Source: Photobacterium sp. GB-56 | GTDB taxonomy: Bacteria > Pseudomonadota > Gammaproteobacteria > Enterobacterales > Vibrionaceae | NCBI RefSeq assembly: GCF_003026105.1 | Contig: NZ_PYNW01000021.1 | Location: forward strand, 1 to 47,359 | Length of the DNA stretch: 47,359 nucleotides | Direction of reading: 5' to 3' | Part shown: positions 8,418 through 17,667 of the stretch, in pieces | Layout: the number at the start of each line of letters is the position of its first letter | Position numbering within the stretch: position 1 is the stretch's first letter | Program-made: the position numbers and the translations under genes | The notes under the pieces: generated by a model | The model's database searches: none | Told to the model about the DNA's origin: nothing | What the model saw: only the letters and a program-made list of their open reading frames with translations

Positions 8418-10037
8418 CTAGAGTAAGAGTCTGTAACAGTTTCGCCCTTCATCTTTTGCGCGGTACAAGGCCTTATCAGCAGTATTAAATAGCATTTTAT
8501 AACTACTGCCTTGAGTCGGTACCATAGAGCTCACACCAATACTGAGGGTGACTATCGGATTTTTTTTCGTTTCTGACTCTTCATTCTGCGGGAAAGGCAA
8601 TGCCATTTCATTCATTGTGGTTAAGATCTTTTTCGCAGAAAAAACAGCGGCTTTACTGTCTTGACCTGGAAGTAATAAAACAAACTCTTCACCACCGAAA
8701 CGAGCAAATAACGCCCCTGCTCGTCTTTCAATATCAGCTAGCCCGTGAGCTATTTTCTTTAAGCAGAGGTCACCCGCGTCATGGCCTAAATGATCGTTAT
8801 ATTGCTTGAAGTGGTCAATATCCATGATTAATAAAGAAATAGGCAACTGATGTCTTTCAGCTCGACGCCATTCATCTGCAATCGATTTATCAAATACGCG
8901 ACGATTAGCGATATTGGTTAATGGGTCAAGACGAGAAATTTTTTCCAGCATCTTATTAACGTTATTAAGCTCTTCAGTACGGGTAAGTACGCGCTTTTCG
9001 AGATCTCTATTGAGCCGTTTGAGACGATCTTCAGCCTGATGACGAACGAGATGCTGCGAAATGATAAACCCGTATTGTTTTAATAACTGGTGGTGATAAG
9101 TACGGAAAGGGCGACCTGTTAACAGATTATCGCAAGCAATCCAACCTATTGGGGTATCTTCATCCCATAAAGCAATATAGGCGCTCCAGCCAAAGCCAAC
9201 CTGCTTTAAATCGTGATAAAGCGGGGTGTTTTCTTGAACGGCGAGGTATTCTTTTTCTTCAAGTGTTCGTGCGGCGTACCATTGTTCTGGGATCACTGAC
9301 TCAAAATAATATTCATCAATAGTATTGCCCGCAATATCAGTACCATAGGTACCATGCATGCGGTATTCTTTATCAAATAGAAAGACTGCCATACGATCGA
9401 TTTCGAGTTGTTTTTTTCCTTCATCAACGGCAATAAAGAGCATTTCTTTGATTGATTTTGTTCGCCATAGCATGAAAGAAATACTATGCATAGCTTGGAG
9501 TTGCTCAAGTAGTAGATCTTGTTCGTATTGGCTGTTTCTTAATTCTTGCTCTACATGTCGGCGAGAGCTATTTTCAGTTTTAATTGTTTGCGATAAAAGG
9601 TTGGCATCAATTTCAGTGGCAAGGAGTGTACACAATTGACTAAATGCCCCAATATCTACTTTCACGGCATGAGGAAAATCTATAATTAGCCAGCCGATAC
9701 GTTGTTCACGACGTTGTAGTGGCAGCCACACTCGATGAAAATCAGAATTAGAAGTAGTGAAAGGTTGTGTGCTGTTTTGCCCTAAAAGTGATTGGTAAAT
9801 ATCGGCATGTGTTTCTTCTGAAATGACAACAGGTGGAAAACTATACTGGATACCGGCTTCATTCTGTTGCACGAGAGACTGCCAATGTCCTTTATAAGCC
9901 ACAATAAGCTGGCAATGATGGACGTTAAAAAACTCCATAAGATTACGGCAAGTTAGTTCACATATGGTACGTAAGCTATGCGCATTCCCCCATTGCTTTG
10001 TAATGTTTTGATAAAAAAGATCAACGTGCTTCTTCAT
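8418..10037 (-). CDS. GAF-GGDEF diguanylate cyclase
   Basis: A 539-residue cytosolic protein predicted to make cyclic di-GMP from two GTP. Two GAF-like sensor regions fill about residues 1-150 and 180-335, then a heptad-rich linker (about 340-370) leads into the GGDEF domain. The active-site motif is GGEEF at residues 448-452, with DIDHFKQYND for metal and substrate binding. The usual RxxD inhibitory site before it reads RAGA, so its acidic residue is missing and product feedback inhibition may be weak. There are no transmembrane segments, so the signal is probably a small cytosolic molecule. No good ribosome binding site is seen before the ATG. Confidence 0.9.
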   Translation of the reverse strand: MKKHVDLFYQNITKQWGNAHSLRTICELTCRNLMEFFNVHHCQLIVAYKGHWQSLVQQNEAGIQYSFPPVVISEETHADIYQSLLGQNSTQPFTTSNSDFHRVWLPLQRREQRIGWLIIDFPHAVKVDIGAFSQLCTLLATEIDANLLSQTIKTENSSRRHVEQELRNSQYEQDLLLEQLQAMHSISFMLWRTKSIKEMLFIAVDEGKKQLEIDRMAVFLFDKEYRMHGTYGTDIAGNTIDEYYFESVIPEQWYAARTLEEKEYLAVQENTPLYHDLKQVGFGWSAYIALWDEDTPIGWIACDNLLTGRPFRTYHHQLLKQYGFIISQHLVRHQAEDRLKRLNRDLEKRVLTRTEELNNVNKMLEKISRLDPLTNIANRRVFDKSIADEWRRAERHQLPISLLIMDIDHFKQYNDHLGHDAGDLCLKKIAHGLADIERRAGALFARFGGEEFVLLLPGQDSKAAVFSAKKILTTMNEMALPFPQNEESETKKNPIVTLSIGVSSMVPTQGSSYKMLFNTADKALYRAKDEGRNCYRLLL

Positions 10038-10317
10038 TAAAGGATATATTCCAATTGAGCCTAATTCATTTTTAATATTATTTTTAATATTTATAACAGT
10101 TTATATTTTAACGATTCATTGATAAATAGGCGCGATATAACCCACAAAATTGTACTGTTATTGAAATTAAGCGTTAAAAATGCGATCAGATCGAGGCTTA
10201 AACTGTCTTTTTATTTAGACATGAAAAAGTGATTTTCACCACTATACTTATGTGAAATGCAATTATATTTATAGTGAATAATTGTGAAGTGTAAACAATA
10301 TTAGGTGAGTGTTAATA

Positions 10318-10593
10318 ATGAAGTCTTACCCACTTTTCTTTTATGTTTGTTTATATTTTATATTAACGGGATGCACGACAAGTCGTCATCAACAGCTTTC
10401 TGAGTTAGGTTTTACACGCCCTTATCTTGATGGTTATCAAGATGGGTGTCACAGCAGAAAGCTTGATGAAATGATGCATAGAGAGGGGTTTAGACGTGAT
10501 CCTGAACGAATGGCAAAGCAAGGTAAGTATTTTAATGGTTGGCAAGATGGATTTAACCATTGTTATAGTGATGCAAGGGATGATTACCACTGA
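10318..10593 (+). CDS. Small predicted lipoprotein with two DGxxxGC-like repeats
   Basis: A 91-residue predicted outer- or inner-membrane lipoprotein. The N-terminus is a short hydrophobic signal ending in the lipobox LTGC, so Cys19 would be lipidated. The mature part has two similar segments, YLDGYQDGC and YFNGWQDGFNHC, which look like an internal repeat and place two cysteines where they could form a disulfide. I do not recognise a named family. The frame opens nine bases earlier at GTG, but the ATG at 10318 has AGGTGAG about nine bases upstream. It converges on lapC, with a hairpin between. Confidence 0.75.
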   Translation: MKSYPLFFYVCLYFILTGCTTSRHQQLSELGFTRPYLDGYQDGCHSRKLDEMMHREGFRRDPERMAKQGKYFNGWQDGFNHCYSDARDDYH

Positions 10594-10601
10594 TAAATAA
10601 A

Positions 10602-10626
10602 AAGCAGCGATTAATTAACGCTGCTT
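10602..10626 (-). terminator. Terminator between the lipoprotein gene and lapC
   Basis: AAGCAGCG and CGCTGCTT pair; read on the minus strand the stem is followed by a T-rich run, so it serves lapC best. Confidence 0.75.
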
Positions 10627-10650
10627 CTTATTTTAGTTTACGATAAATAA

Positions 10651-12534
10651 TTACTTGTCATTATCTTGATTACGGTTCGGTTCATAGAAACGTTTTAATT
10701 CATTCATGACCTGCATTAGTGTTGAAAGCTTTGGTTTGCCTTCGTCTTCTAATTGGTAATTTTTATCGTAGACATTGTAATTACCATATTTATCAACCAC
10801 GGTTGTTTGTTTATTTTGAACAACGACAATATCAGAATCATCTCCAGCTAATAACCAACGACGAGTATTATTGTTATCAAATAAACTCACACCTGAACTG
10901 TAATTTGAGCTCGCTGAAGCGACATTAAGTAATGATTCCATCAGTGTCGGTACCAGATCTAAATTACTGGTTAAGCGTGTCACTTCTTGCGCAGAATGAT
11001 CTGGCCAGTGAATGATCAGCGGTACTTTTATTTGGTATTGGCTGTAGTTACTGCCAGAGCCCCAAGTGTTGTTACCTGTCTCATTAAATTCAGTGCCGTG
11101 GTTAGAGGCAATCACCACGATGGTATTTGCCATATCACCTTTTGCTTCTAACTGAGCAAACACTCGTCCGAGCATTTCATCAATATGATACGCCGCATTA
11201 CGGTAACTATTTTTGAGCAGCAATGTGGAATCGACCCCTTTTTCATTAATGGCATTGCTGCCTAATGACGGAGTGAAGCGAGGTTTATAATGTTCACCTT
11301 CTTTAAACTGTTGAACAGAGGTCAATTCAAGGAAGCTAAACCATGGTTGATTTTGTTTTTGTTTATTTAACCAATGATCCCAATCTTTTATTGCATGAGA
11401 ATCACTTTCAATGTCATGAGAGTGTCGTGAATCTGTTACTGCCAGTTTAGCATTGGCAAAAATAGCTTCACGATAAATCGGTAAATCAAAATTCTCGCCA
11501 CTGAATAAACCAAAATGATAACCGCGTTCTTGAAGAGTATTGAGTAATACCGGTGATTTTTTCTCAGCGCGAATACTATTGATATAGCCACTTGGTAAGC
11601 CATATAGCAGGCCAAATACGCCAGTCGAATTGCTATTACTTGAACTGTAGTTATTGGTGAAATTCAGATTGTTTTGAGCAAATGCCGTTAAGTTAGGCAT
11701 AACCGTTGATGTCAACATATCACTGCGTAGACTATCAACCATAATGATCAGAAGATTTTGGTCTGTGCCTTGATCATTAAAACTTAACTTACTGATCGGA
11801 TAGCGAACAAATTCACTGTTTTGCACGCCTTGCTCTGCACGACGTTTAGCATATTCTTGTCGATCTAATAAACCATGCTTTTCCATGAAGGTTTTTGCCG
11901 TCATCGGATAAGAAAATGGGAAATTAGAACGTTGCATCGTAACGGGACGGTATAAATTTGCATCCGCCCAGATGTAAATGAGATGGCTACCTAGAAAGCA
12001 AACCCCAAAAACAAGGGCGATAGGACCGCCAACATGTTTGCGGGTTAGCTTTCTAAGTTTGCGCCATACCCACTCTGAGCACATTAGCTCAAAGAGGAAG
12101 ATGACTGGAACAACGACAAATAGATATTGCCAGCTGGCATTTAATTCTGTCTTATCGCCACTTAACAATAAATCCCATACCAATGGGCTTAAATGTAAAT
12201 CTACTGTTTGATAAGCATAGGTATCAAGCAATAGGGCGGTTAAACCAACGGTGCTGACTAATACCCCAAATAAACGCATTAAACGTTGCGAGGGGATCAA
12301 AAAGCTTGCTGGAAATATAATGAGAATATAAATGCCAAAAACAAGAAAACCGAAATGACCAACCCAACTTAATAAAAGGTAAAGTTGCCCGATCAGCGTT
12401 GCTGGCCAGTCTGAATGTGTAATATATCGCGTACCCAATAGCATGGCTGCGATGATATTAAAGAAACTGAACCAATGTCCCCAGCTAATTAGCTGTGAGA
12501 CTTTCTCTTTGTAGGTATTTCCGCTGGCGACCAT
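10651..12534 (-). CDS. lapC: LapC/PbgA (YejM) inner-membrane sulfatase-fold regulator
   Basis: A 627-residue homologue of E. coli YejM (PbgA, LapC), which senses lipopolysaccharide at the outer face of the inner membrane and controls LpxC turnover through LapB. About five transmembrane helices fill residues 1-190 (DUF3413), followed by a periplasmic alkaline-phosphatase/sulfatase-like domain containing IIMVDSLRSDM. In E. coli the protein is regulatory, not a sulfatase. The start at 12534 gives MVASGNTYKEKVSQLISWGH, aligning with the E. coli N-terminus; a TTG nine bases upstream is also in frame but less likely. It follows yejL, as in E. coli. Confidence 0.93.
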   Translation of the reverse strand: MVASGNTYKEKVSQLISWGHWFSFFNIIAAMLLGTRYITHSDWPATLIGQLYLLLSWVGHFGFLVFGIYILIIFPASFLIPSQRLMRLFGVLVSTVGLTALLLDTYAYQTVDLHLSPLVWDLLLSGDKTELNASWQYLFVVVPVIFLFELMCSEWVWRKLRKLTRKHVGGPIALVFGVCFLGSHLIYIWADANLYRPVTMQRSNFPFSYPMTAKTFMEKHGLLDRQEYAKRRAEQGVQNSEFVRYPISKLSFNDQGTDQNLLIIMVDSLRSDMLTSTVMPNLTAFAQNNLNFTNNYSSSNSNSTGVFGLLYGLPSGYINSIRAEKKSPVLLNTLQERGYHFGLFSGENFDLPIYREAIFANAKLAVTDSRHSHDIESDSHAIKDWDHWLNKQKQNQPWFSFLELTSVQQFKEGEHYKPRFTPSLGSNAINEKGVDSTLLLKNSYRNAAYHIDEMLGRVFAQLEAKGDMANTIVVIASNHGTEFNETGNNTWGSGSNYSQYQIKVPLIIHWPDHSAQEVTRLTSNLDLVPTLMESLLNVASASSNYSSGVSLFDNNNTRRWLLAGDDSDIVVVQNKQTTVVDKYGNYNVYDKNYQLEDEGKPKLSTLMQVMNELKRFYEPNRNQDNDK

Positions 12535-12585
12535 AAATGTCAATTCTTCTCAGTCTTCAATGCAAGTTTAATATGACTATTAAAC

Positions 12586-12804
12586 TTAGTCTTTTTTAAT
12601 TGAGGTCTGCAGAGCTTTAGCAAATTTTTCTGCAATCACTGCGCGTTGAGCAGCCGGCACATTCGCGTTAATAATATTGGTTGCAATATCACCAACAACC
12701 ATCAGTGCTAATTCTGGTGATGTTTTATGTTTTTCAAGTACATCGAACATGTCATCAATGATTTGTTCAACTTGTTTAGTGCTGTATTTTGAAGTAATTG
12801 GCAT
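12586..12804 (-). CDS. yejL: YejL family protein (UPF0352)
   Basis: A 72-residue protein of the DUF1414/UPF0352 family. It is small, acidic to neutral, and predicted to be all helical (KQVEQIIDDMFDVLEKHKTSPELALMV has a clear heptad pattern across two helices). Its biochemical role is unknown. The gene sits 51 bp upstream of lapC on the same strand and is divergent from yejK, exactly as in E. coli, so the family assignment is supported by order as well as by sequence. Confidence 0.92.
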   Translation of the reverse strand: MPITSKYSTKQVEQIIDDMFDVLEKHKTSPELALMVVGDIATNIINANVPAAQRAVIAEKFAKALQTSIKKD

Positions 12805-12879
12805 AAGAAATCTTGTTTAATGTTTACATAAGCGACTTATGATAACCTAGAGTTCACTTTTCTTGAAAACCTTTTCATT

Positions 12880-13893
12880 ATGAGCCTAACACTTTCTAAT
12901 GTCATTCTTCATCAATTGACAAAAAACGACCAAGATGAACTAGAAATACATCTAAGAAATCAGACTCTTGAGAACGATGCATCGACTGAAGATCTCGTGG
13001 CTGAACTCCATCGCATTTACAGCAGTAAGGGGGCGAAAGGTTTTGCACTTTTTGCTCAAGACAGTGAGTTTTCTCATTGGCTGAAGCAATTCCGTCAAGG
13101 CGAATTAGATTTCTTAACGTTTTCAGATATGGCGGTTAAGCGTTTACAAACAGAATTGGCTAAATATCCTTTTGCTGAAGCGGGTACGGTTGTGATGGCG
13201 GAATACCAGTCATTAGCAACAGATTACCTGTTTATTGGTATGTTACCGACCTGTCACAGTATGAAAGTAACGGAGCAATTAAGTATTAGTGCGACTGACT
13301 ACCTTGATATTGCCAAAATGGATATTGTTGCGCGTATTGATCTGTCTTCATGGGAAACCGATCCTGAATCTAAGCGTTACTTAACGTTCGCGAAAGGGCG
13401 TGTGGGGCGAAAAATTGCAGACTTTTTCTTAGACTTTATGCAAGCAGATGTTGGTTTAGATGTGAAAGAGCAAAACCAAGTGCTGATGCAAGCTGTGGAA
13501 GATTTCTGTGCTGATTCACGTTTAGATAAAGAAGAAAAACAGCAATACCGTAAGCAGGTTTATGATTACTGTAATAGCCAACTGCAAGCGGGTGATGAAG
13601 TCGCGGTAAAAGAACTTGCAGGTGAATTACCGACCTCAGACGACGGTACAAACTTTTATGAATTCACGTCAAAGCAAGGTTATGAGTTAGAAGAAAGCTT
13701 TCCTGCCGATCGCACAGCAATGCGTAAACTTACGAAATTTGTTGGCTCTGGCGGTGGTATGACGCTTAATTTCGACAGTATGTTGTTGGGTGAGCGTATT
13801 TTCTATGATCCAGAAACAGATACGTTAACCATTAAAGGCACACCGCCGAATTTAAAAGATCAGCTATTACGTCGTTTAAACTCGGATAATTAA
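12880..13893 (+). CDS. yejK: Nucleoid-associated protein YejK
   Basis: A 337-residue homologue of E. coli YejK/NdpA (335 residues), found bound to the nucleoid and able to interact with type II and IV topoisomerases. The sequence is soluble, acidic overall and has no membrane segments. It begins MSLTLSNVILHQL, the family N-terminus, and ends with a conserved acidic and glycine-rich section (KFVGSGGGMTLNF). It is divergently transcribed from yejL with 75 bp between the starts, so the two promoters must share that gap. Confidence 0.92.
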   Translation: MSLTLSNVILHQLTKNDQDELEIHLRNQTLENDASTEDLVAELHRIYSSKGAKGFALFAQDSEFSHWLKQFRQGELDFLTFSDMAVKRLQTELAKYPFAEAGTVVMAEYQSLATDYLFIGMLPTCHSMKVTEQLSISATDYLDIAKMDIVARIDLSSWETDPESKRYLTFAKGRVGRKIADFFLDFMQADVGLDVKEQNQVLMQAVEDFCADSRLDKEEKQQYRKQVYDYCNSQLQAGDEVAVKELAGELPTSDDGTNFYEFTSKQGYELEESFPADRTAMRKLTKFVGSGGGMTLNFDSMLLGERIFYDPETDTLTIKGTPPNLKDQLLRRLNSDN

Positions 13894-14219
13894 TCTTTAT
13901 AAGCGATATCGGCCATACCATTCTCTTTTTCGTTGAAAGTATGGCCGATGTTGAACATGTTACTCTGTTCTCTATTTACTTATCGTAATACTCAAAAACA
14001 CGTCTTAATTTCTTCTCACGTTTGATTATTTTCTTTAGCCTCAGCATGGCATTGAAGCGTCAAAATTATGGCGCTTTGTTTTTATATAACTCGTTCTATA
14101 AAAAAGCAATTTGCAGTAGATCTCTAAATTCGGATAAATGTTAATTATTTTTATTGTTTCATTTAACAATTTGTAAAATTTAGCTATATTTTATTAATAT
14201 TTTTATCAGGAGTTTATGG
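13894..14219. other. Intergenic region with yejK hairpin and chemoreceptor promoter
   Basis: No coding sequence seen. It holds a hairpin after yejK (ATCGGCCATAC at 13908 with GTATGGCCGAT ending at 13949, no T-run) and a plausible sigma-70 promoter for the chemoreceptor gene near its right end. Confidence 0.55.
14163..14190 (+). promoter_or_regulatory. Possible sigma-70 promoter of the chemoreceptor gene
   Basis: TTAACA, a 16-base spacer and TATATT lie 30 bp before the ATG. AT-rich DNA gives many chance matches, so this is tentative. Confidence 0.3.
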
Positions 14220-16220
14220 ATGAAACTTACGATATCAAGGAAGTTACAACTGAGCTTTGCCTTATTGGCATTGCTTTTTATTGTTTCTTCGGTATTTACC
14301 TATCGCAATATATCGACGGTTGAACAATATGCATCTTCTTTGCTGACTTCTGATATACCGACCGTCGATACGAGCCGAGGTATACAGCAATCGGTACAAG
14401 CATCGCTATCTTCTATCCGTGCTTATATGTTATTGGGAGGTGATGATCAGCATAGCCAACAATTGAATAAGGATGTTCACAAGACGATTGCTTCTATTGA
14501 TGAGTCTTTGCCAACGCTTCAAACGTTGATTTCAGCACAAAAGTTCAACACCATTCAAGAACAATGGCAATCTGTTAAAAAATCATTGAATCAATTGCTT
14601 GTTTTAAGCCATAGCCGTGAAAATTTACCCGCCCATAACCTTTTCATTAATGAAGCGGCACCTATTGCTGAGGTCGCATTAGATCAGATCCAAAGTTTGA
14701 TTAATGAAGAGTCCAGTAACCCGTTTGGCGGTGAGAGAAAAAGACTCTTTAAGGTTTATGCTGACAGTTATGTATCACTAGCAAATGCATTGGCTTCACT
14801 TCGCGATTTTTTGTTATACGGACAACAAGAGTACTTAGATAAGTATCGAGATCTCATTGAGTCACATAAAAAATCAGTGGCTGAAATTGATAAAAAGTTA
14901 GATCGATTAACGGAAGAGCATGCATCCCTATGGGCGCTTTTTAAAGAGATGCAGCAACTTTACTTTCCTTTAGCGGAGAATGTAATAGCCCTTCGCCTTT
15001 CACCAGAATGGAATAAATCAAATCAACTCATGGCAAATGAGCTGTTACCTTCAGCCGTAGCCCTTGAGCAGAGTTTAGAAACGGTAGTGCAAGCACAGCA
15101 ACAACGTGCAGATCAAAGCGGGCAAGGAATTAATCAATCAATTCAAAATGTACTAACGACTATGTGTATTGCCATTGTATTAATTGTTAGTTCGGCAATT
15201 GCTATCTCAAAGTATATGGGAAATACCATTGGTCGCCGTATTTCATTACTGTCTGAGAGAGCAAAGACGATTGCTTTTGGTGATGTATCTCAACCTCCTC
15301 TTAAAGTCGTTGGGAATGATGAGTTGGCCGTTTTAACTGAGTCAATAAATAGAATGAATGCTTCACTGTCAGAAATTGTTTCTGGTGTTACTGATAAAGC
15401 TCAACAAGTTGATGTAAGCATGGAAGAGTTGCTGACTTCTGCACATGTCACATCATCGAATGTGGTGCACCAACAAGCGAGCATTGAGCAGATGGGAAAC
15501 CAACTAGAAGAAATCGCTTCTGCCACAGACAATACGTTAGAACAGGTTACGTTATCGGTACAAAAGTTGTCAGATTCCAAAGGAGAAATTGAGTTAGGGC
15601 GTGATGCACTTGAGCAAAATAAAATTACAATGGAAACCTTGCACAACAATATTGCTACGGCGAGCACTCAGGTAACGCGATTAAGTAAAGAAAGTGAAGC
15701 GATTGGCCGGGTGACGGAAGTGATTGAAGGCTTAGCTGAGCAGACGAATTTACTCGCACTTAATGCCGCTATTGAAGCTGCAAGAGCTGGAGATCAAGGC
15801 AGAGGTTTTGCTGTGGTAGCAGACGAAGTTCGAATGTTAGCAACCAGAACAACCCAATCGACGACAGAGATTAACGATATCATTAATGCGATTCGACACT
15901 CTACAAACGCTGTGGTTGAAGAAATTGATAGTAGCCAATCTCTTGCCGATCAAGGCGCGGAACATATTGAAAAAGCAGTGTCACGGTTACTTTCGACCAC
16001 AAAAAAAATTAGCCAATTAAATGGTCAAATGGAAGAGCTTGCCGCAGCCGCAGAGCAGCAATCACATGCAACAAATTCAATTACCGTACTCATGGCAGAT
16101 ATTACTGATTCTGTAAATCAGGTATCCAATCATAGTCAAAGTGCAGCAGAAACGTCTTCTAAGGTAAAAGAACAAGTTACTGAACTTAATCATCAAATGG
16201 CAACATTTGTCACCCACTAA
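14220..16220 (+). CDS. Methyl-accepting chemotaxis protein
   Basis: A 666-residue chemoreceptor. One hydrophobic helix at residues 9-27 and a second near 312-332 enclose a mainly helical periplasmic sensor domain of the four-helix-bundle type. A HAMP segment follows, then the long cytoplasmic coiled coil. The signalling tip [20 protein letters not shown] and [19 protein letters not shown] are near-perfect matches to the family and contact CheA and CheW. The start is set by CAGGAG before the ATG. There is no C-terminal pentapeptide like that used by CheR in E. coli. The ligand cannot be read from the sequence. Confidence 0.95.
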   Translation: MKLTISRKLQLSFALLALLFIVSSVFTYRNISTVEQYASSLLTSDIPTVDTSRGIQQSVQASLSSIRAYMLLGGDDQHSQQLNKDVHKTIASIDESLPTLQTLISAQKFNTIQEQWQSVKKSLNQLLVLSHSRENLPAHNLFINEAAPIAEVALDQIQSLINEESSNPFGGERKRLFKVYADSYVSLANALASLRDFLLYGQQEYLDKYRDLIESHKKSVAEIDKKLDRLTEEHASLWALFKEMQQLYFPLAENVIALRLSPEWNKSNQLMANELLPSAVALEQSLETVVQAQQQRADQSGQGINQSIQNVLTTMCIAIVLIVSSAIAISKYMGNTIGRRISLLSERAKTIAFGDVSQPPLKVVGNDELAVLTESINRMNASLSEIVSGVTDKAQQVDVSMEELLTSAHVTSSNVVHQQASIEQMGNQLEEIASATDNTLEQVTLSVQKLSDSKGEIELGRDALEQNKITMETLHNNIATASTQVTRLSKESEAIGRVTEVIEGLAEQTNLLALNAAIEAARAGDQGRGFAVVADEVRMLATRTTQSTTEINDIINAIRHSTNAVVEEIDSSQSLADQGAEHIEKAVSRLLSTTKKISQLNGQMEELAAAAEQQSHATNSITVLMADITDSVNQVSNHSQSAAETSSKVKEQVTELNHQMATFVTH

Positions 16221-16244
16221 GTCGCTGATGATGATAACTGATTT

Positions 16245-16273
16245 AACAAGACTATCTTTATGATGGTCTTGTT
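16245..16273. terminator. Terminator between chemoreceptor and HAD genes
   Basis: AACAAGAC and GTCTTGTT pair across the convergent junction and the right arm overlaps the HAD stop codon. A pyrimidine-rich tail follows on the plus strand. Confidence 0.65.
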
Positions 16274-16883
16274 AGTTCTTCTTTACTGATTGAAATTGAA
16301 CAAGTAAATCGCTTAGCTCATTTAAAGCTAATGACGCTGCATCACTAAACGCTAACGCCTTACCATGATGGACCAAGCAAGACGGCATCCTAGCGTTATA
16401 AGCTGCTTGCAAGTCATAAAAATAATCACCAACGTAAAGTATTTCATTACTCATCAGTCCCCAATCCTTTGCTAATGATTCTAAAGAGGCTGGATTGGGT
16501 TTCGGTGGAAAACATTCGCGGGTAATTACACGTTCAACACTGATTTGATTCTGAATGAGTTTTCTGTGGGTTGCAGCCAAGCAGTTTCTGGTAATGATTG
16601 CTGTTTTAATCTTATTTGTTTGCAAATATATCAGTAGTTCATGGCAGCCAATCATGGGAAAAGAGCTTTCTGCATCAGAAAGCTCATGTTCAAAAACAAT
16701 ATTATTGGCATGCATCTTTTGATCAGCGTTAAGCGTTTCAATATAACTTAATAAATCGATATCTTGAGGACAGCCTAGTTGTTTGCGTAACTGAGAAAAG
16801 TTTATGTTTGAAGTAACCAAGGTGTTATCTAAATCAAAAATAACAGCTTTGATTGTTTTTAAATCGAGAGAAAATGGAATCAT
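16272..16883 (-). CDS. HAD-superfamily hydrolase
   Basis: A 203-residue cytosolic phosphatase-type hydrolase. Motif I is FDLDNT with nucleophile Asp17 and acid Asp19; motif II is IITRN; the conserved lysine is in FPPKPNP; motif IV is YVGDYFYDL. The inserted helical cap after motif I makes it a class C1 member like phosphoglycolate phosphatase, but shorter than Gph, and the substrate is unknown. I chose the ATG at 16883 because GAGGA lies just upstream; a frame from TTG at 16913 would add ten residues. The neighbours are unrelated, so context gives no hint about the substrate. Confidence 0.85.
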   Translation of the reverse strand: MIPFSLDLKTIKAVIFDLDNTLVTSNINFSQLRKQLGCPQDIDLLSYIETLNADQKMHANNIVFEHELSDAESSFPMIGCHELLIYLQTNKIKTAIITRNCLAATHRKLIQNQISVERVITRECFPPKPNPASLESLAKDWGLMSNEILYVGDYFYDLQAAYNARMPSCLVHHGKALAFSDAASLALNELSDLLVQFQSVKKN

Positions 16884-17135
16884 AGAATCCTCAACAATAT
16901 TGATTAGCAACAAAGGTGATAAATGATTAAGAGGTATTACTTTAAGCGATGTACTTTTCCGTCAACAGACATAAAAATTGGAGTATAACTCCAGTTTAAG
17001 TATTTATGAAAATGCGTAGAAGGTCATTTTCACATTCAGTTCTTTTTTTGAACAATGTATTAAAGTATGTCTTTTAATCAATTTTTTGGCTCGTATTTCG
17101 ATATTTGCTTATAAATTTACGATTTCTTGAAAAAA

Positions 17136-17149
17136 TTGATCTTTATCAT
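17136..17149 (+). promoter_or_regulatory. FNR-like box before the ygbA-family gene
   Basis: TTGATCTTTATCAT matches the FNR consensus TTGAT-N4-ATCAA at nine of ten defined bases. It ends only nine bases before the proposed ATG, so if used it would more likely overlap the promoter and repress, or it may be chance. Confidence 0.35.
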
Positions 17150-17158
17150 TGGATCTTT

Positions 17159-17554
17159 ATGGCCCCAGTGGATAATAACGCCACTATGATAGTTCAAAAC
17201 AATCATTCAGTTCGATCGCAACGTGAACTGAACGCAGTGAAAGCGATGATTCGCCTATATTGTAAAACGTTGCACCGTGGGGCAATTATTTGTCCTGAAT
17301 GTGAAAGTCTTATCGAGTATGTTGAGGAGCGCGTAACAGGTTGTCGACTAGGTGATGATAAGCCAAGTTGTTCGCATTGTATTGGGCATTGCTACCAATC
17401 TGCCAAACGATTACAAATGATCCATGTGTTACGTTGGACATTTCCACGTTACTTATGGCGTCATCCAATTAGGGCTATACAATTTAAATTAGACAATTTA
17501 CATAGTGCCCAGATATCAGCAGGAAAGGCCGAGATATTCACAAAAACGGGCTAA
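17159..17554 (+). CDS. ygbA: YgbA-family nitrosative-stress protein
   Basis: A roughly 131-residue protein of the YgbA (nitrous oxide-stimulated promoter, PF11756) family, whose E. coli member is induced by nitric oxide through NsrR. The cysteine pattern is clear: RLYCKTLHRGAIICPECESL, then GCRLGDDKPSCSHCIGHCYQ, about eight cysteines in all, which suggests a metal or iron-sulfur site. The last part, RYLWRHPIRAI, is the family's conserved C-terminal region. The frame stays open to 17105, but only TTG starts there; ATG at 17159 or 17186 is more likely. Precise function is unknown. Confidence 0.85.
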   Translation: MAPVDNNATMIVQNNHSVRSQRELNAVKAMIRLYCKTLHRGAIICPECESLIEYVEERVTGCRLGDDKPSCSHCIGHCYQSAKRLQMIHVLRWTFPRYLWRHPIRAIQFKLDNLHSAQISAGKAEIFTKTG

Positions 17555-17631
17555 ATCAGGAGTGGTTTAGCAAAGAAAACTTGAACGGGTTGTGTTGTTC
17601 TCTACGGGTGGAGTTAGCTACATCCAAAGAG

Positions 17632-17663
17632 AACAAAAGGCTGCATTGATGCAGCCTTTTGTT
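17632..17663. terminator. Bidirectional terminator between ygbA and the peptidase gene
   Basis: A perfect 15-bp stem (AACAAAAGGCTGCAT with ATGCAGCCTTTTGTT) with a two-base loop, followed by GTTTTT. Upstream, GTTCTCT at 17597 could pair with AGAGAAC at 17628 as an alternative stem that shares bases with the terminator. Confidence 0.9.
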
Positions 17664-17667
17664 GTTT

